DNA from: Prolixibacteraceae bacterium
GTDB lineage: Bacteria; Bacteroidota; Bacteroidia; Bacteroidales; Prolixibacteraceae
NCBI GenBank assembly: GCA_028683385.1
Contig: JAQUIJ010000018.1
Location: 1-64,000 of the forward strand
Direction of reading: 5' to 3'
DNA length: 64,000 nt
The notes under the pieces are model-generated. The model was given only the letters and a program-made list of their open reading frames with translations. It was not told the origin of the DNA and made no database searches. The position numbers and the translations under genes were made by a program. Positions within the stretch are counted from its first letter, which is position 1. Every line of letters starts with the position of its first letter. This document shows positions 16,212 to 25,532 of the stretch, in pieces.

Positions 16212-16835
16212 ATTAATAATTTAAATTACCTTCTATCAACCTGATTCGCAGGTAAAAGTAAAAATAAACAATTTGAGTTTATCAAACGTCATTTTATATC
16301 ATTTAGTATGAGCTTGATTTAAATGTATGGATATCATTAAAATACAATAAATTGATCTAAATTTAGTACGAAGTTATTCTTCCTACTAAGGATGTTGTAT
16401 CAATTCGCTTTTGTGAAATGAAATGTATTAATAACATTCAAATTGTGACCAGAGCAAATGATGTGATTAAAAATTATAAGCAACACATCAGCTAGAAATA
16501 ATTTTTCTAATTATAAAGAGTGAATTGGCCAAAATATCATTTGTTTACAATTTCTTAACAATCAGAAAAAGAGCTAAATAAATGCCTGTAGTGCTGCAAA
16601 ACATACCACTTTCAATTTGTAAGCAATCTGCCGAATATTTATATTAAAAAGAGAGTTCTTTTCATTTTCTTTTCATTTTCGGACTTAAATCAGTGATTCA
16701 CCTTTTGATTTTTTTTTTGCCTTTTTTACTTTATGGAAACCTGATTTTTGATATGTTTTTTAGAGCTGAATTGCCTGTAGATTTGCACTGTTCAATGTCA
16801 GAAAACTTAATTATTGCAAACTAAAACAAAAGAAA
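16212..16835. other. Long divergent intergenic region
   Basis: This 624-base AT-rich region separates the leftward cytochrome operon from a rightward small secreted-protein gene. I see a possible inverted repeat TGATGTG/CACATCA (16459-16465 and 16484-16490), an 11-bp direct repeat TTCTTTTCATT twice in a row (16656-16677), and a -7 element for the right gene at 16778-16785. No TAnnTTTG element facing the cytochrome operon was found, so its promoter may use an alternative sigma factor or be weak. No coding frame is evident. Confidence 0.5.
16778..16785 (+). promoter_or_regulatory. -7 element upstream of the 157-residue secreted protein
   Basis: TAGATTTG followed by C matches TAnnTTTGC. A T-rich stretch at 16755-16760 lies in the -33 region. 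The transcript would carry a leader of about 45 bases. Confidence 0.5.
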
Positions 16836-17309
16836 ATGAAAAAGAGAAATTTGTTTGTTCAATTGATGTTAATAGTTTTTACGATGATTTCTATTAGCGT
16901 TTGGGCTGGTAACGAAGAATCTTTTAATTCGATTCATAAGATCTCCCCCGATCTGAATTTTAGTCCTAGTTCCAGCTTCCAGAAAAGTTGGGAAATTGCT
17001 TATGGTGAGTCAAAAACACCTGTTCGTGTTTTCATGAAGGAAACTAAAAAAGGACAGGAATATTTGGTTCGTACCAAGTACTTCGAAGTGAAATATGTGA
17101 ATGGTTCTGCTGGTTTTGGTGCCAGAGCGGTAAGTGAAGCTGATCGTACGGTCAGTGAAGCTTTAAATGAAGCCGTATTAAATCAAACTCAGCTAAATGG
17201 CCAGAAATGTATTAGCCCAGAAGCGATTGGAAGCGACCAGGTTCTGGAAATGATTGCCAGCTATCTTCCCGATTTGCTCAATGAACAGTACATCAGCATC
17301 CTAAATTAG
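16836..17309 (+). CDS. Small exported protein of unknown function
   Basis: The 157-residue protein has a clear signal peptide (1-24, ending SVWAG). The mature part is soluble and acidic-to-neutral with a single Cys (in GQKCISPE), and has no repeat or sorting tail. I do not recognise the family. The segment VFMKETKKGQEYLVRTKYFEV suggests a short beta-sheet domain followed by a helix. It stands alone between its own promoter and a strong terminator, so it is a monocistronic unit. It is divergent from the cytochrome operon, and co-regulation from the shared 624-base region is possible but unproven. Confidence 0.7.
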   Translation: MKKRNLFVQLMLIVFTMISISVWAGNEESFNSIHKISPDLNFSPSSSFQKSWEIAYGESKTPVRVFMKETKKGQEYLVRTKYFEVKYVNGSAGFGARAVSEADRTVSEALNEAVLNQTQLNGQKCISPEAIGSDQVLEMIASYLPDLLNEQYISILN

Positions 17310-17331
17310 TCCGATAGATTTTTATCGAGTA

Positions 17332-17361
17332 AGCCGCTTCAAGCAATTGAAGCGGCTTTTT
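17332..17361 (+). terminator. Strong intrinsic terminator
   Basis: A perfect 11-bp stem AGCCGCTTCAA/TTGAAGCGGCT is capped by a GCAA tetraloop and followed by a T run, 22 bases after the stop of the small exported protein. Confidence 0.9.
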
Positions 17362-17431
17362 TATGTGCTTATACCAACCACATCCTTCAAATAAATTATC
17401 TTTACCGTACTGAGGTTCCCGATTTCGATTG

Positions 17432-18724
17432 ATGATGAAAAAGGTATTAATAATCACTTATTATTGGCCACCATCGGGTGGAGCGGGCGTTCAGCGGTGG
17501 CTGAAGTTTGCAAAGTACCTGCCTGAACTGGGCTGGCAACCAGTTATTCTGACGGTTGATCCTGAATTTGCAAGTTATCCGCAGCGTGACGAAAGTCTTG
17601 CCAAGGAGGTTGGATCAGATTGTCTGGTTTACACCACGAAAAGCTTCGAGCTCTACAATTTTTATAAGCTGATCTCCGGAAAGAAGGAAGTTCCGTACGG
17701 CGGTTTTGCTAACGAATCGAAAGAAAGCTCGTTCCAGAAAATCTCCAAATTTCTTCGTGGTAATTTCCTGCTGCCCGATCCTCGAAAAGGTTGGAATAAA
17801 TATGCTTTAAAAAAGGCTACTGAACTGATCCGTGAATTCAATATTGAGACGGTTGTAACCACGAGTCCGCCACATTCTACTCAACTCATCGGGCTTAAAC
17901 TAAAACAACAATTTAACATTCGCTGGATCGCCGATCTGCGTGATCCCTGGACTGATATTTATTATTACAACCAGTTTAAGCACACGAAACTTGCTTTACG
18001 CGTAGACAAAAACTACGAACGAAAAGTGATTGAAAATGCTGACGTCTTAATCACTGTGAGTGAAGATGTGAAACGGATTTTTGCAGAGAAGAGTGAATTG
18101 CCGATTGCTGCGAAAACAGTTGTTATTCCGAACGGGTTTGATGAGGACGATTTCAGGATAACAAATATTCCAACCGAAACGAAAAAGGTAATTACATATA
18201 CCGGTACTATTTCTGAAGCTTATGATGTAGATTGTCTTTTGGAAGCGCTTTGTCTTTTGAGTGAAGATTCGAAATCTCAATTACTCGTCAGGTTTGTCGG
18301 CAAAGTTCCGCCTTCGGTAGTATATAAGTTCCGGTCAACAGGACTTGAAGTCGAGCTAGTTGGCTATGTCGATCACGTCAAATCCATCGAATATCTGTTT
18401 CGGTCTAATTTACTTTTGCTGGTTATTCCCAAGGTAAAAAGCAATCAAGGCATACTTACAGGTAAATTCTTTGAATATCTGGCTTCGCAAAAGCCAGTAC
18501 TAGCCATTGGTCCAACCGATGGCGATCTGGCCAAAATCATTCAGGAGACAAAATGTGGCAAACTCTTCGACTATGAAGATTCAACCGGGATGCTTCAGTT
18601 TATTCAGGAAAAACTGATTCACTCCAAAACAACAATGGAGTGTGAATCGGCAAGCAAGTATTCACGGAAAGAGCTAACGAGAACGCTAATCGAATTATTT
18701 GAAGCTAAAAATCAGGAAGCATGA
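17432..18724 (+). CDS. Family 4-type glycosyltransferase
   Basis: The 430-residue protein has a GT-B fold. The N-terminal ITYYWPPSGGAGVQRW motif and the C-terminal GILTGKFFEYLASQKPVLAIG motif are typical of Bacteroidetes GT4 enzymes that add sugars from nucleotide donors during surface polysaccharide or glycan assembly. EYLASQKPV is the donor-binding region. The frame has stacked TTG-ATG-ATG starts, and I take the ATG at 17432 (the next at 17435 is equally good). Its last four bases overlap the next gene (ATGA), so the two form an operon and probably act on the same glycan. Confidence 0.85.
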   Translation: MMKKVLIITYYWPPSGGAGVQRWLKFAKYLPELGWQPVILTVDPEFASYPQRDESLAKEVGSDCLVYTTKSFELYNFYKLISGKKEVPYGGFANESKESSFQKISKFLRGNFLLPDPRKGWNKYALKKATELIREFNIETVVTTSPPHSTQLIGLKLKQQFNIRWIADLRDPWTDIYYYNQFKHTKLALRVDKNYERKVIENADVLITVSEDVKRIFAEKSELPIAAKTVVIPNGFDEDDFRITNIPTETKKVITYTGTISEAYDVDCLLEALCLLSEDSKSQLLVRFVGKVPPSVVYKFRSTGLEVELVGYVDHVKSIEYLFRSNLLLLVIPKVKSNQGILTGKFFEYLASQKPVLAIGPTDGDLAKIIQETKCGKLFDYEDSTGMLQFIQEKLIHSKTTMECESASKYSRKELTRTLIELFEAKNQEA

Positions 18725-20541
18725 CCAAAACTGTAATCATAAACCGGCCACTTACAGATTCCGAAATTATTGAGGTTAAGCGATTGGCTGAAACGGGTTC
18801 AACGATTTTTGCTTTTTCAGGAAATGAAATTTCGGGAATTACACAACAAATTACGTTGAGTCCGGACGAAAAGCGACAGGTGAATTACGAAACGATGGCC
18901 GAAGTATTGCAGTTTGGCGATGTGACCTATAACGATAAAACCATTTCCGATCTGTTTCGGATCGACAATGCCAGCGTGTGGCACTACCACAAATTCAGGG
19001 TTTATTTTGCCGTTCGAAACCTGATGTATTTTCTGAAACCGCTTGAACAGCTTTTCATTTCTTTCGAGAATCAAGTCTGGTTTGTTTCTACTGATATTAA
19101 GCCCTTAAAGAAATTATATTCTGAAGTTGATTTCCGGTTTCCGGCCACAAAACCTAAAATCAAATTCAATTTTAGAAATCTGCTTAGTTATCTGATTCTG
19201 ATTAAATATCGGGTTTTCCGCTACCTGATTTCTCCGCGGAAAAATCCGGAGTACCTGTTGTATCTGACAGAAAAGTACTCGACCGTGATGGATAAAAATT
19301 CGCTGGAACCCGGATCGGGTCATCATATTCTTGAATACCTCATTTCTGAATTGGACGAACGCTTTAGCTTGTTGACCGAAGTTTTAATGCCTAAACCGAA
19401 AGGAAAGTCGGATTATTCGTTTTCGGGTCAGCAATATAAAATGTCATCAAATCATCAGCGCAAGATTTTTCTGGAAGGATTCCTGCTTTCAGGCTTGCTT
19501 AAAAGGCGTGTTCGCGAGCAGACCAGAAATGCTCACCGGGCTTTGCGGCACGCCTATCCAAGGGCGCATGAGGCACAGTTATCACCAATTCAAAAATTGA
19601 CTCTTGAGATCTTTCAATCGCTCGACAAATCGTCCAGATATTATTTGTTTCGGTATTTTGCAGCCCGTAAATTTTTCGATCATTCCGGAGTTAAAGCGGT
19701 AATAGCAGCCGATGAAAATAGTCCACTTACTAAATCAATTCTGGATGCAGCCAAATTCTGCGGAATTAAGGTTGTTGGTTTACAGCACGGAACGATGCAC
19801 GATTTGCATCCGGCATATCTTTATACTGAAAACGATCGGGAAAATCGGGTGATGCCCGATTTGACGCTGACTTGGGGAAAATACTGGGAGAAGTTTCTAA
19901 TCCGGAAAGGAAATTATCCACCTGATTCAGTGATTTCGGTTGGACAAATCCGCACCGATATTATTCCTTTATTATTGGCGGCCGAAAAACAAAAACAAGC
20001 CCAATCAACCGATCTTATTGTATTTGCATCGCAACCACAGCGCGATCCCGAATTGAGGTATCAGGCAGCCTTCGATGTTTTTAAAGCCGTGAAACGTTTG
20101 CCAAAGTCAAAACTCATCGTTAAACTTCACCCCCGCGAATTTGCCGATTCGGATTATTATGAAGCTATCGCAAAAGCGGCTGGTTGTACCAATTATGTGC
20201 TTGATACAACTTCCGATTTGTATCAACTCATTGCTTCGTGCAATGTATTAATTACTTGTTTCTCAACGGTTGGTACCGAAACGGTTTATTTCCATAAGCC
20301 ATTAATTATTCTCGATCACCTGAAACAGGACATTCAAGGATATGTGGCTGAAGGAGTTGCTTTTCATGCCACCAATTCGTTTACTCTTGAAAGCATTCTC
20401 GCCGGAATTTTCCGTGGAACCCTGAAAATTGACCGCGATAAATACGATTCGTTTATTGAAAAATATGCTTATCGTATTGATGGAAAGGTGGCAGAAAGAT
20501 GCATTAAGGCAATTACTCTGAATAGATCTGAATTTAAATAA
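18721..20541 (+). CDS. Putative capsule/surface-polysaccharide biosynthesis glycosyltransferase
   Basis: The 606-residue cytoplasmic protein has no signal peptide. The C-terminal half (about 330-590) has features of GT-B enzymes of capsule and CDP-glycerol/KDO transferase type: VVGLQHGTMHDLHPAY, LTWGKYWEKFL, IVKLHPREF, and a late CFSTVGTETVYFHKPLI motif for nucleotide-sugar binding. The N-terminal half is not recognised and may bind the acceptor. It overlaps the upstream glycosyltransferase by four bases. The sugar donor and acceptor cannot be told from sequence. It converges on the next gene with about 60 bases between. Confidence 0.65.
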   Translation: MTKTVIINRPLTDSEIIEVKRLAETGSTIFAFSGNEISGITQQITLSPDEKRQVNYETMAEVLQFGDVTYNDKTISDLFRIDNASVWHYHKFRVYFAVRNLMYFLKPLEQLFISFENQVWFVSTDIKPLKKLYSEVDFRFPATKPKIKFNFRNLLSYLILIKYRVFRYLISPRKNPEYLLYLTEKYSTVMDKNSLEPGSGHHILEYLISELDERFSLLTEVLMPKPKGKSDYSFSGQQYKMSSNHQRKIFLEGFLLSGLLKRRVREQTRNAHRALRHAYPRAHEAQLSPIQKLTLEIFQSLDKSSRYYLFRYFAARKFFDHSGVKAVIAADENSPLTKSILDAAKFCGIKVVGLQHGTMHDLHPAYLYTENDRENRVMPDLTLTWGKYWEKFLIRKGNYPPDSVISVGQIRTDIIPLLLAAEKQKQAQSTDLIVFASQPQRDPELRYQAAFDVFKAVKRLPKSKLIVKLHPREFADSDYYEAIAKAAGCTNYVLDTTSDLYQLIASCNVLITCFSTVGTETVYFHKPLIILDHLKQDIQGYVAEGVAFHATNSFTLESILAGIFRGTLKIDRDKYDSFIEKYAYRIDGKVAERCIKAITLNRSEFK

Positions 20542-20603
20542 AACCTGAAATCTGCTTGGAAAACTAAGGTTTATATTCCGGGAAGTATGTAACAACAAGT
20601 TTT

Positions 20604-22181
20604 TTAATTCAACCGATCCATGCAGCAGTCCTTGAATTTTTTTCCGCTTCCACATATACAAGGATCGTTTGGCCCGGTTTTCATGTACATTTCTGCATTA
20701 TGATCCAGCGGAAAATCTATTTTGCTTTTCTCTTGCTTCTTCTTTTTGGGAAGGAAAGTGCCAATAAATCCAAGGTATCGGTTAAAAATATCCAGTAAAT
20801 CTTGCTTCGATTCCTGATTATTTCCTTCTTTCTCAATTTCAGTTCTGACTTTCTGGATTGGGCCACAAATTCCTTCACAAACATAAGTCATCCGAAACAA
20901 TCGCTCAATATCGGGCAATAGGCGTTTTTCCCTTATTTCGGTAATGTCAGAAACGATAAATGCCAACAACTCACTGCTGTTCAGATTTTGATTACCTGCA
21001 TTTTCAATAAAATAATCAATTACATCATCGTACCAATGGATGATCTCATTTTTTCGGTGAGGCTGATAAAAATAAATTTGCTGAACAGCAGTTAATACCG
21101 ATGTTTTTACATAAGTATCAACGTTTGGCTTGAACATAAACGCCTTAAGCTGATCGAGTTGAGATTCTCCAAGATAGTATATTGGCTCATAAATTGTTTC
21201 TGTTTTGTGATCGCCCAACCAAAATACAAGGAAGTCACTATCAAAAGAAAGGAACTTTAAAATTAAACCCAGACTTTCTTTGGCTTTTAATTCGGCAAGC
21301 AGCAATATAGCATGAAGTGGAAAAGAAAGTCGGTCTTCACCAATCCCTTCGGTTTCAAAAAGCTCTTCAAAATAACGATATCTTGAAATACTATCATTCA
21401 AAACCAGTTCCAGGTCAGCAATCACGCTTGGTCTGGGCAGTGCAAGTATATTTTCAATAAATATATGTGGAATGCTCAGGTCAAATTCGTAAAGACAGTA
21501 GATTTCCGGATGAATAAAAACCGGATTTTCTCTCGTTTGTTCTTCCGCAAATGAGCTTTGCTTTGTAATAACGTTTTTAGCATTCCCCGGATTAAGTCCT
21601 TTGATTCCCTTTTCAAGTAACCTAAAATGAAACCAATCTTTAGCGCTTTTGGTGTCCTGATGATCAGGAAACAACTTATCCAATAAATTTAATCTCGATT
21701 CGGCGTCTTCCAGATTTCCTGTCTCAAAAAAGTACTGGATGGCAAATTTGGTAAAACTGGTAAACTCGCCCACATAAAATACGTCGCGATTGGGATATAA
21801 ATCCTTTAACTCCATCTTCTCTCCCAGAAGCGATTTAATTTTGTCTAATTCATTGCGGTGAAAATAGGTAGCGGCGATATTTAATACTCCAAACAAATAA
21901 TCCGGATGTTCTTTCATAACCCACCGGTTTACTTCCTCACATTTTTCAGTTTCACCAATATTATTGTAGGCAATACTTAGGCAGTTTTTCAATTGCGGAT
22001 TTTGGGGAAACTTCTGGATCAGTTTCAGAATAAGGGGAATAACTGTTTTGTTTCCTTTATGAATATCGAAATACAGATCTTTAATTTGATCCTTTAAGTA
22101 AGTAGTCATATGGTTTTGACGATCCAGGAAATCCGAATCATCAGTCAGGTTATAACCATCTACTCTAATAATGCTACTCAT
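20604..22181 (-). CDS. TPR-like/DUF1186 protein with C-terminal SEC-C zinc motif
   Basis: The 525-residue soluble protein has a helical, TPR-like N-terminal part (about 20-180), including a NCLSIAYNNIGETEKCEE repeat. A DUF1186-like region follows (about 235-460), rich in helices and containing FPLHAILLLAELKA. It ends in a SEC-C motif DPCICGSGKKFKDCC (CxC-x8-CC) that binds zinc. SEC-C tails often mediate contact with ribosomes or SecB-like partners, but the role of DUF1186 proteins is unknown. It has its own transcription unit and is convergent with the glycan genes. Confidence 0.75.
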   Translation of the reverse strand: MSSIIRVDGYNLTDDSDFLDRQNHMTTYLKDQIKDLYFDIHKGNKTVIPLILKLIQKFPQNPQLKNCLSIAYNNIGETEKCEEVNRWVMKEHPDYLFGVLNIAATYFHRNELDKIKSLLGEKMELKDLYPNRDVFYVGEFTSFTKFAIQYFFETGNLEDAESRLNLLDKLFPDHQDTKSAKDWFHFRLLEKGIKGLNPGNAKNVITKQSSFAEEQTRENPVFIHPEIYCLYEFDLSIPHIFIENILALPRPSVIADLELVLNDSISRYRYFEELFETEGIGEDRLSFPLHAILLLAELKAKESLGLILKFLSFDSDFLVFWLGDHKTETIYEPIYYLGESQLDQLKAFMFKPNVDTYVKTSVLTAVQQIYFYQPHRKNEIIHWYDDVIDYFIENAGNQNLNSSELLAFIVSDITEIREKRLLPDIERLFRMTYVCEGICGPIQKVRTEIEKEGNNQESKQDLLDIFNRYLGFIGTFLPKKKKQEKSKIDFPLDHNAEMYMKTGPNDPCICGSGKKFKDCCMDRLN

Positions 22182-22469
22182 ATTTGCCTTTATTAATTTT
22201 TTACTGAACAGTTGCAGCCGTCAGCAAAATCTTCCAACACCTAAACTTTTGTAGTGAAAGCCTGTAATCTGACATTCATCCAGAATTTAATTGCAAATGT
22301 ATAGCAATTGTCGAATTCATTTGCTCAAATGTCTAAAATATTGCGAGCCAACAACGGTTAAATCTCGTATGTAGCAGATAATTAATCACCAAAACCCATA
22401 AAACGTTCACTAATTTTCTTTAAATTTAGTTGAAAGTCAATTCAATCAATAATCAGTCCCGAACCTGTG

Positions 22470-23159
22470 ATGAAATCTTCAATACTTTTTTACCTGACCG
22501 AACTCTTATTTCCCAGACTTTGTGTGGTTTGCGGCGATAAGCTGATCGAACAGGAACAGTGGGTTTGCCTGCATTGCCTTCACCATATTCCCAGAACAAA
22601 TTATCATCTTAATCTGAATAACCCCGTTTCGCAAATATTCTACGGAAGAGTCCAAATCGAATTTGCCACCGCTTTTTTTAGATTCAGTAAAGGCAGTCGG
22701 TACCAAAAATTGCTGCACAATTTGAAATACAAAGGAATGAAAGAGCTTGGTGAGGAAATCGGGAAACATTTTGGTATTGACCTGTTGCAATCGCCCGAAT
22801 TTTCATCGGTTGACGTAATTTGTCCGGTTCCATTGCATCCACAGAAAGAGAAGAAACGAGGTTACAACCAAAGCTGGTGGATTGCCTCCGGAATTGCCAA
22901 ACAAATGAATAAAGAACTTTCAGCCAATAACCTGAAACGAGTAACGGCCACCGAAACACAAACACGCAAAAACCGATTCGAACGCTGGCAAAACGTGGAA
23001 GGCATTTTCGAATTATCCGATCCGGAAGCTTTCTCCGGAAAACACGTTTTACTAATCGATGATGTGGTAACCACCGGTTCAACGCTTGAAGCGTGCGCTG
23101 CATCCATCCTTTCAAAAACCAATGCACGGGTGAGTATTGCCACATTAGCTATTGCCTGA
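22470..23159 (+). CDS. comF: ComF family phosphoribosyltransferase-like protein
   Basis: The 229-residue protein has an N-terminal zinc-finger-like CVVCGDKL ... CLHC region and a C-terminal type I phosphoribosyltransferase fold. The PRPP-binding signature is VLLIDDVVTTGST (about 191-203), and CPVPLHPQKEKKRGYNQS is the typical ComF stretch. ComF is needed for DNA uptake in naturally competent bacteria and is widely kept elsewhere with a less clear role. The ATG at 22470 is preferred to a GTG one codon earlier. It stands alone, and a 296-base gap follows. Confidence 0.9.
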   Translation: MKSSILFYLTELLFPRLCVVCGDKLIEQEQWVCLHCLHHIPRTNYHLNLNNPVSQIFYGRVQIEFATAFFRFSKGSRYQKLLHNLKYKGMKELGEEIGKHFGIDLLQSPEFSSVDVICPVPLHPQKEKKRGYNQSWWIASGIAKQMNKELSANNLKRVTATETQTRKNRFERWQNVEGIFELSDPEAFSGKHVLLIDDVVTTGSTLEACAASILSKTNARVSIATLAIA

Positions 23160-23219
23160 TTGATTCATTTCTCAGCTATAAACCTGACAAACATTCATAA
23201 AATCAAGAAATGGTTTTTA

Positions 23220-23227
23220 TACCTTCG
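23220..23227 (+). promoter_or_regulatory. Possible -7 element upstream of tryptophanase
   Basis: TACCTTCG followed by C is one base from TAnnTTTGC. If used, it gives a leader of about 220 bases before tnaA that contains the 29-codon frame at 23249. Confidence 0.3.
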
Positions 23228-23248
23228 CAACATATAAACCTTTCGGTC

Positions 23249-23338
23249 ATGAATGCCATTTTGAGGAACATCTTGTTGACTGCACTTTTCAATCACCTTT
23301 TCCTGAACCTGAAAAATAGGGACGGATTTGCTGCTTAA
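23249..23338 (+). CDS. Possible 29-residue leader ORF before tryptophanase
   Basis: ATG to TAA gives MNAILRNILLTALFNHLFLN plus nine more residues ending GFAA. It lies in the leader of tnaA, 118 bases upstream of its start. In Enterobacteria a tnaC leader peptide with Trp and Pro controls tnaA. This frame has neither residue, so if it has a role the mechanism must differ. It may be chance. Confidence 0.2.
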   Translation: MNAILRNILLTALFNHLFLNLKNRDGFAA

Positions 23339-23455
23339 CCTCCATTTGCTGTTATTCTGACAGCTCTCATTTCAATTTCCTTATTAATATTTCGTTCATT
23401 TTTAACTTGCATTGATTGATGTTTGATTAATCGTGTGCCTTAATGATTTACTCCA

Positions 23456-24838
23456 ATGAATTTACCATTCGCCGAAAACTATAAAATCAAAATGGTAGAA
23501 CTCATCTACCGTTCAACCCGCGAGCAACGTGTACAATGGATCGCTGATGCCAATTACAACCTGTTTAACCTGAGTAGCGATAAGGTTTTTATCGATTTAC
23601 TAACTGACAGCGGAACCGGAGCGATGAGCGATCGCCAATGGGCTGCAATTATGACTGGTGATGAAAGTTATGCCGGATCGTCGTCCTACTATCATTTGAA
23701 GGAAAAAATCCAGACGATATTTGGATTCGAACACTTTCTACCAACCCATCAAGGCCGTGCTGCCGAAAATGTTTTATTCTCTGTTCTGCTGAAGGAAGGT
23801 GACCTGGTTCCCGGGAATTCACACTTTGACACCACAAAAGGACACATCGAGTACCGTAAGGCAAAAGCCATCGATTGTACCATCGACGAGGCTTTTGATA
23901 CCGACAGCACTTTCCCGTTCAAAGGAAATGTTGACCTCGCTAAACTCGAAAAAGTTTTTAAGCTTCAGCCTGAAAAGAATATTCCGGCAATGATCATGAC
24001 CATTACCTGCAACTCTTCCGGAGGGCAACCTGTTTCGATGGCAAACCTGAAAGCGGTGAAAGAAATGGCCACTGAATATGGCGTTCCGGTGATTTTCGAT
24101 TCGGCCCGTTTTGCCGAGAATGCATGGTTTATCCAGCAACGCGAAGAGGGATATTCCACCAAAACAATCAAAGAAATCGTGAAAGAAATGTTCACGTATG
24201 CCGACGCCATGACCATGAGCAGTAAAAAGGACGGCGCTGTGAACATTGGCGGTTTTATGGCCATGAGAAACATCGATTGGTACGATAAAGCCTCTACGTT
24301 CAACATCATGTACGAAGGTTTTGTGACCTATGGTGGAATGGCCGGACGCGACATGAATGCTCTGGCTGTTGGTCTTGATGAAGTGACAACCAACGATTTT
24401 CTGGACACGCGAATCAAACAGGTTCAATACCTTGGCAACAAACTGATGGAATACGGAATTCCGATTCAGCAACCTATTGGCGGACATGCCGTTTTTGTTG
24501 ATGCCAAGAAGTTTTTGCCGCATGTGCCTAAAGAAGAATACATTGCTCAAACGCTTGCCATCATTCTTTATCTTGAAGCTGGCGTACGCGGTGTTGAAGT
24601 GGGAACTTTGCTGGCCGACCGTGATCCGGAAACGAACGACAACCGATACCCAAAACTCGAATTTCTGCGTTTGGCGATTCCACGCCGCACCTATTCAAAC
24701 AACCATATGGACGTGGTCGCTGCCGGGCTGAAAAACATTTTCGAAATCCGCGACGAAATCCGGACTGGCCTACTAATCCGGAAAGAGGCAGCAATCATGC
24801 GGCATTTTACCGTTCTTTTAGAAAAAGTAAAATCATAG
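23456..24838 (+). CDS. tnaA: Tryptophanase (tryptophan indole-lyase)
   Basis: The 460-residue PLP enzyme cleaves L-tryptophan to indole, pyruvate and ammonia. The PLP lysine is in MSSKKDG (Lys257/258), and the family segments LTDSGTGAMSD, THQGRAAEN and DSARFAEN are present. The protein is close to tyrosine phenol-lyase in several places (VNIGGF, YGGMAGRDM). However, the position of the phenol-binding arginine of that enzyme (Arg381 in Citrobacter) is Val in GVRGVEVGTLL, and the whole sequence follows the Bacteroides tryptophanase pattern. No tryptophan permease gene is adjacent. A strong terminator follows at once, so it is monocistronic. Confidence 0.88.
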   Translation: MNLPFAENYKIKMVELIYRSTREQRVQWIADANYNLFNLSSDKVFIDLLTDSGTGAMSDRQWAAIMTGDESYAGSSSYYHLKEKIQTIFGFEHFLPTHQGRAAENVLFSVLLKEGDLVPGNSHFDTTKGHIEYRKAKAIDCTIDEAFDTDSTFPFKGNVDLAKLEKVFKLQPEKNIPAMIMTITCNSSGGQPVSMANLKAVKEMATEYGVPVIFDSARFAENAWFIQQREEGYSTKTIKEIVKEMFTYADAMTMSSKKDGAVNIGGFMAMRNIDWYDKASTFNIMYEGFVTYGGMAGRDMNALAVGLDEVTTNDFLDTRIKQVQYLGNKLMEYGIPIQQPIGGHAVFVDAKKFLPHVPKEEYIAQTLAIILYLEAGVRGVEVGTLLADRDPETNDNRYPKLEFLRLAIPRRTYSNNHMDVVAAGLKNIFEIRDEIRTGLLIRKEAAIMRHFTVLLEKVKS

Positions 24839-24840
24839 AT

Positions 24841-24886
24841 AAAAGCGGAGGCAAACCCTTCTCGAATTTGCCTCCGCTTTTTATTT
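24841..24886 (+). terminator. Strong intrinsic terminator after tnaA
   Basis: The stem AAAGCGGAGGCAAA/TTTGCCTCCGCTTT (14 bp, perfect) has a 10-base loop and T-rich tail, starting three bases after the stop codon. Confidence 0.9.
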
Positions 24887-24917
24887 TTTTCCTGAAAATA
24901 ACGGTCATTTGTTCGTC

Positions 24918-25532
24918 TTAGAAATCAAGTCGATACAGAACAGTCGTACTTAGCAAATTATTGAATTGGTTGCTTCTCCAATACCATAACGGATCGCCTT
25001 TCTGTTTGCGGATAGGCAACACAGAATAAGCTCCACGCAAATCAACAAAAAGCCGCTTCGTAAACTGGAACCGAAAACCCAATAATCCCTGAAGATCGAA
25101 TTCACTGAACGCTTTCTGGTCTTGTTCGGTCAATTTTCCGTAGTCGTTGTATTCGGTTCCGCTAATCAAATAGCCCGGCGACACGCCAACCAACAGAGAT
25201 ATTCTTTCACCCGTTCGAAAGCCGAGATAAACTGGGAGATCGACATAATTCAATCGCATGATGTATTTGATCTGCCCGTCAGTCGCCAATGAGTCGATGT
25301 TCCGGCTACCTTTTTGTGCGAATTTGAGTTCCATTCCGGCATAAACCGTGCGTGAAAGGTTCGTTTGAACGTATCCACCCAGAGCTATGCCCGGTTTATG
25401 GTAACCACTATAATTATCGCCATCAACCTGCGAAGCATTAAGTCCGACAAGCACGCCTCCTTCAAACCGTTGTGAAAATCCTCTTAAACTGACGATTGTC
25501 AGCAGCAAAACGATGAGATAAAACTGCTTCAT
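24918..25532 (-). CDS. Porin-family outer-membrane beta-barrel protein
   Basis: The 204-residue protein has a signal peptide (ending GFSQ) and an eight-strand-sized barrel of the PF13568/OmpA-like outer membrane protein type. GGVLVGLNASQVDGDNYSGY begins the first strand and the protein ends in VLYRLDF. Such proteins are abundant in Bacteroidetes and have no assigned transport role. Its ATG overlaps the stop of the sirtuin gene by four bases, so it is co-transcribed with it, although no functional link is obvious. Confidence 0.8.
   Translation of the reverse strand: MKQFYLIVLLLTIVSLRGFSQRFEGGVLVGLNASQVDGDNYSGYHKPGIALGGYVQTNLSRTVYAGMELKFAQKGSRNIDSLATDGQIKYIMRLNYVDLPVYLGFRTGERISLLVGVSPGYLISGTEYNDYGKLTEQDQKAFSEFDLQGLLGFRFQFTKRLFVDLRGAYSVLPIRKQKGDPLWYWRSNQFNNLLSTTVLYRLDF

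Noticed and set aside
16212-16835. Sigma-54 -24/-12 site for the cytochrome operon
   Set aside because: No GG-N10-GC arrangement with the right flanks was found on the minus strand near 16211.
23819-24550. 243-residue frame antisense to tryptophanase
   Set aside because: The overlapping frame is a clear PLP enzyme over its full length; the antisense product has no family features.
23456-24838. Tyrosine phenol-lyase instead of tryptophanase
   Set aside because: The position of the phenol-binding arginine is Val and the full sequence follows Bacteroides tryptophanase.
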